Shown here in pieces: positions 43,824-44,503 of a DNA stretch of 44,503 nucleotides (position 1 is its first letter; the number at the start of each line of letters is the position of its first letter). The translations under genes and the position numbers were made by a program. Source of the DNA: Alkalilimnicola ehrlichii (GTDB lineage: Bacteria > Pseudomonadota > Gammaproteobacteria > Nitrococcales > AK92); assembly GCF_003399765.1 (NCBI RefSeq), contig NZ_NFZV01000031.1, positions 1 through 44,503 on the forward strand, given 5' to 3'. The notes below the pieces were generated by a model. It made no database searches. It was given only the letters and a program-made list of their open reading frames with translations, and was not told the origin of the DNA.

Positions 43824-44503
43824 GCCGGAAGAAAACCGCCGCCGCGCCGCCGCCCGAACCCAAACGCCCCGAACCGCTGGCGCTCATCGCCGCTGGCGTT
43901 TGCACGCTGGCGGGCAGCGGCGACTACGCCGCCCAAGGCGCGGTACAGCTAAAGCGCAATGGCGCCAAGCCGGATAAGTTTGTTGTCGTCCGCGCCGGAC
44001 GGTAGCGGCGACAAACCGCTGCAAACCGCAGCCATTGACGAGAGCATCTTACCGCTTGAGCTGAGCCCGACCGAACGGGCGGGCCGGATGTTGGGCTACG
44101 CGTTGACCTCCTTGCAAAAGACCTTACCGCCCGAGTACCTCGCGGAAGACTGCCGGCTGCATATTCTCCTGCCGGCGCTATCGACCGTGCGGGGAGAAGC
44201 GTTCGAGCCGGCGCAGGTCAAAGCACAGGCCTTAGAAGTGGCCCCCGCCTTCTCGGCGTGCGATTGGCAGTTCGCCAACAGCGACCCAAGCGGCATCCAG
44301 GCACTAACCCGGTTGGCCGACGATCCCGATGCCAAGGCATTGATCTTTGCCGCGGTCGACTCGTTAATCGACGTTGCCACCTGCTTCGAACTCGCCCAGG
44401 CTCGTCGAATCATGACCGCGGGCGCCGGCCAGGGCATTGTGCCGGGCGAGGCGGCCGGGGCCGTGGCACTGACCCGCACGCCCGGCGCGCAGCCGGTACG
44501 GGC
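43811..44503 (+). CDS. Thiolase-fold (beta-ketoacyl-synthase-like) protein, partial, frame break
   Basis: About 230 residues are visible before the window ends. After a Pro-rich N-terminus (KKTAAAPPPEPKRPEPLAL), sequence such as ALIFAAVDSLIDVATCFELAQ and GQGIVPGEAAGAVALTR resembles the thiolase/ketoacyl-synthase fold, but I do not see the usual active-site Cys block in this part. Thiolase-like proteins of this sort occur beside DUF2169 and PAAR genes in type VI secretion effector loci; that context would lie beyond the edge and is inference. The frame breaks at about 43996-44003 (net two bases missing or one extra; CC for CCCC would give VVRAPDGSGDKPL). The ribosome site is AAGGAG before ATG 43811. 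Confidence 0.6.

Overview
The window reads as chromosomal DNA of a high-GC gammaproteobacterium that catabolises starch and maltodextrins through the Entner-Doudoroff (ED) pathway. This rests on the homodimeric-type AceE, the HexR regulator and its boxes, LamB/MalEFGK, HemP with Fur-like boxes, a Zur-like/MepM pair and CysE. The alpha-glucosidase strongly resembles the Halomonas GH13_23 enzyme, so a halophilic or marine lineage is plausible. I do not assign a genus.

Layout. (1) 1-1614: start of aceE, leaving the window on the minus strand. (2) 1861-18508: a starch/maltodextrin block with a lipoprotein pullulanase, a divergent lipoprotein alpha-amylase with a starch-binding domain, a hexose-6-phosphate mutarotase, and an apparent operon of maltoporin, alpha-glucosidase, MalK, MalE, MalF, MalG and a periplasmic MalS-like amylase. 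(3) 18653-28218: hexR, glk, pgl and zwf on the minus strand, divergent from edd, eda, gap and pyk. The two blocks together encode a near-complete route from extracellular starch to pyruvate. Five HexR-type palindromes lie in the three divergent promoter regions, so one regulator probably controls both starch use and the ED pathway. (4) 28215-35500: a minus-strand operon of a large lipoprotein, a TonB-dependent receptor and a diheme MauG/CcpA-type peroxidase, divergent from hemP across several Fur-like boxes. This is the best candidate for a little-described metal or heme acquisition system. (5) 35519-37278: a Zur-like regulator overlapping a MepM-type endopeptidase gene, with a perfect palindrome over the predicted zur promoter. 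(6) 37830-43475: chemoreceptor, secreted lipase, PlsC-like protein with an altered catalytic motif, a histidine-kinase remnant, cysE and a TauE-type permease. (7) 43659 to the right edge: a 54-residue small gene coupled to a partial thiolase-fold protein.

Ten genes are broken by thirteen apparent frameshifts. Twelve are explained by loss of one base from a short homopolymer, including in core genes such as edd, pyk and malK. They are most likely sequencing errors, so I annotate these genes as single coding regions and give the position of each break.
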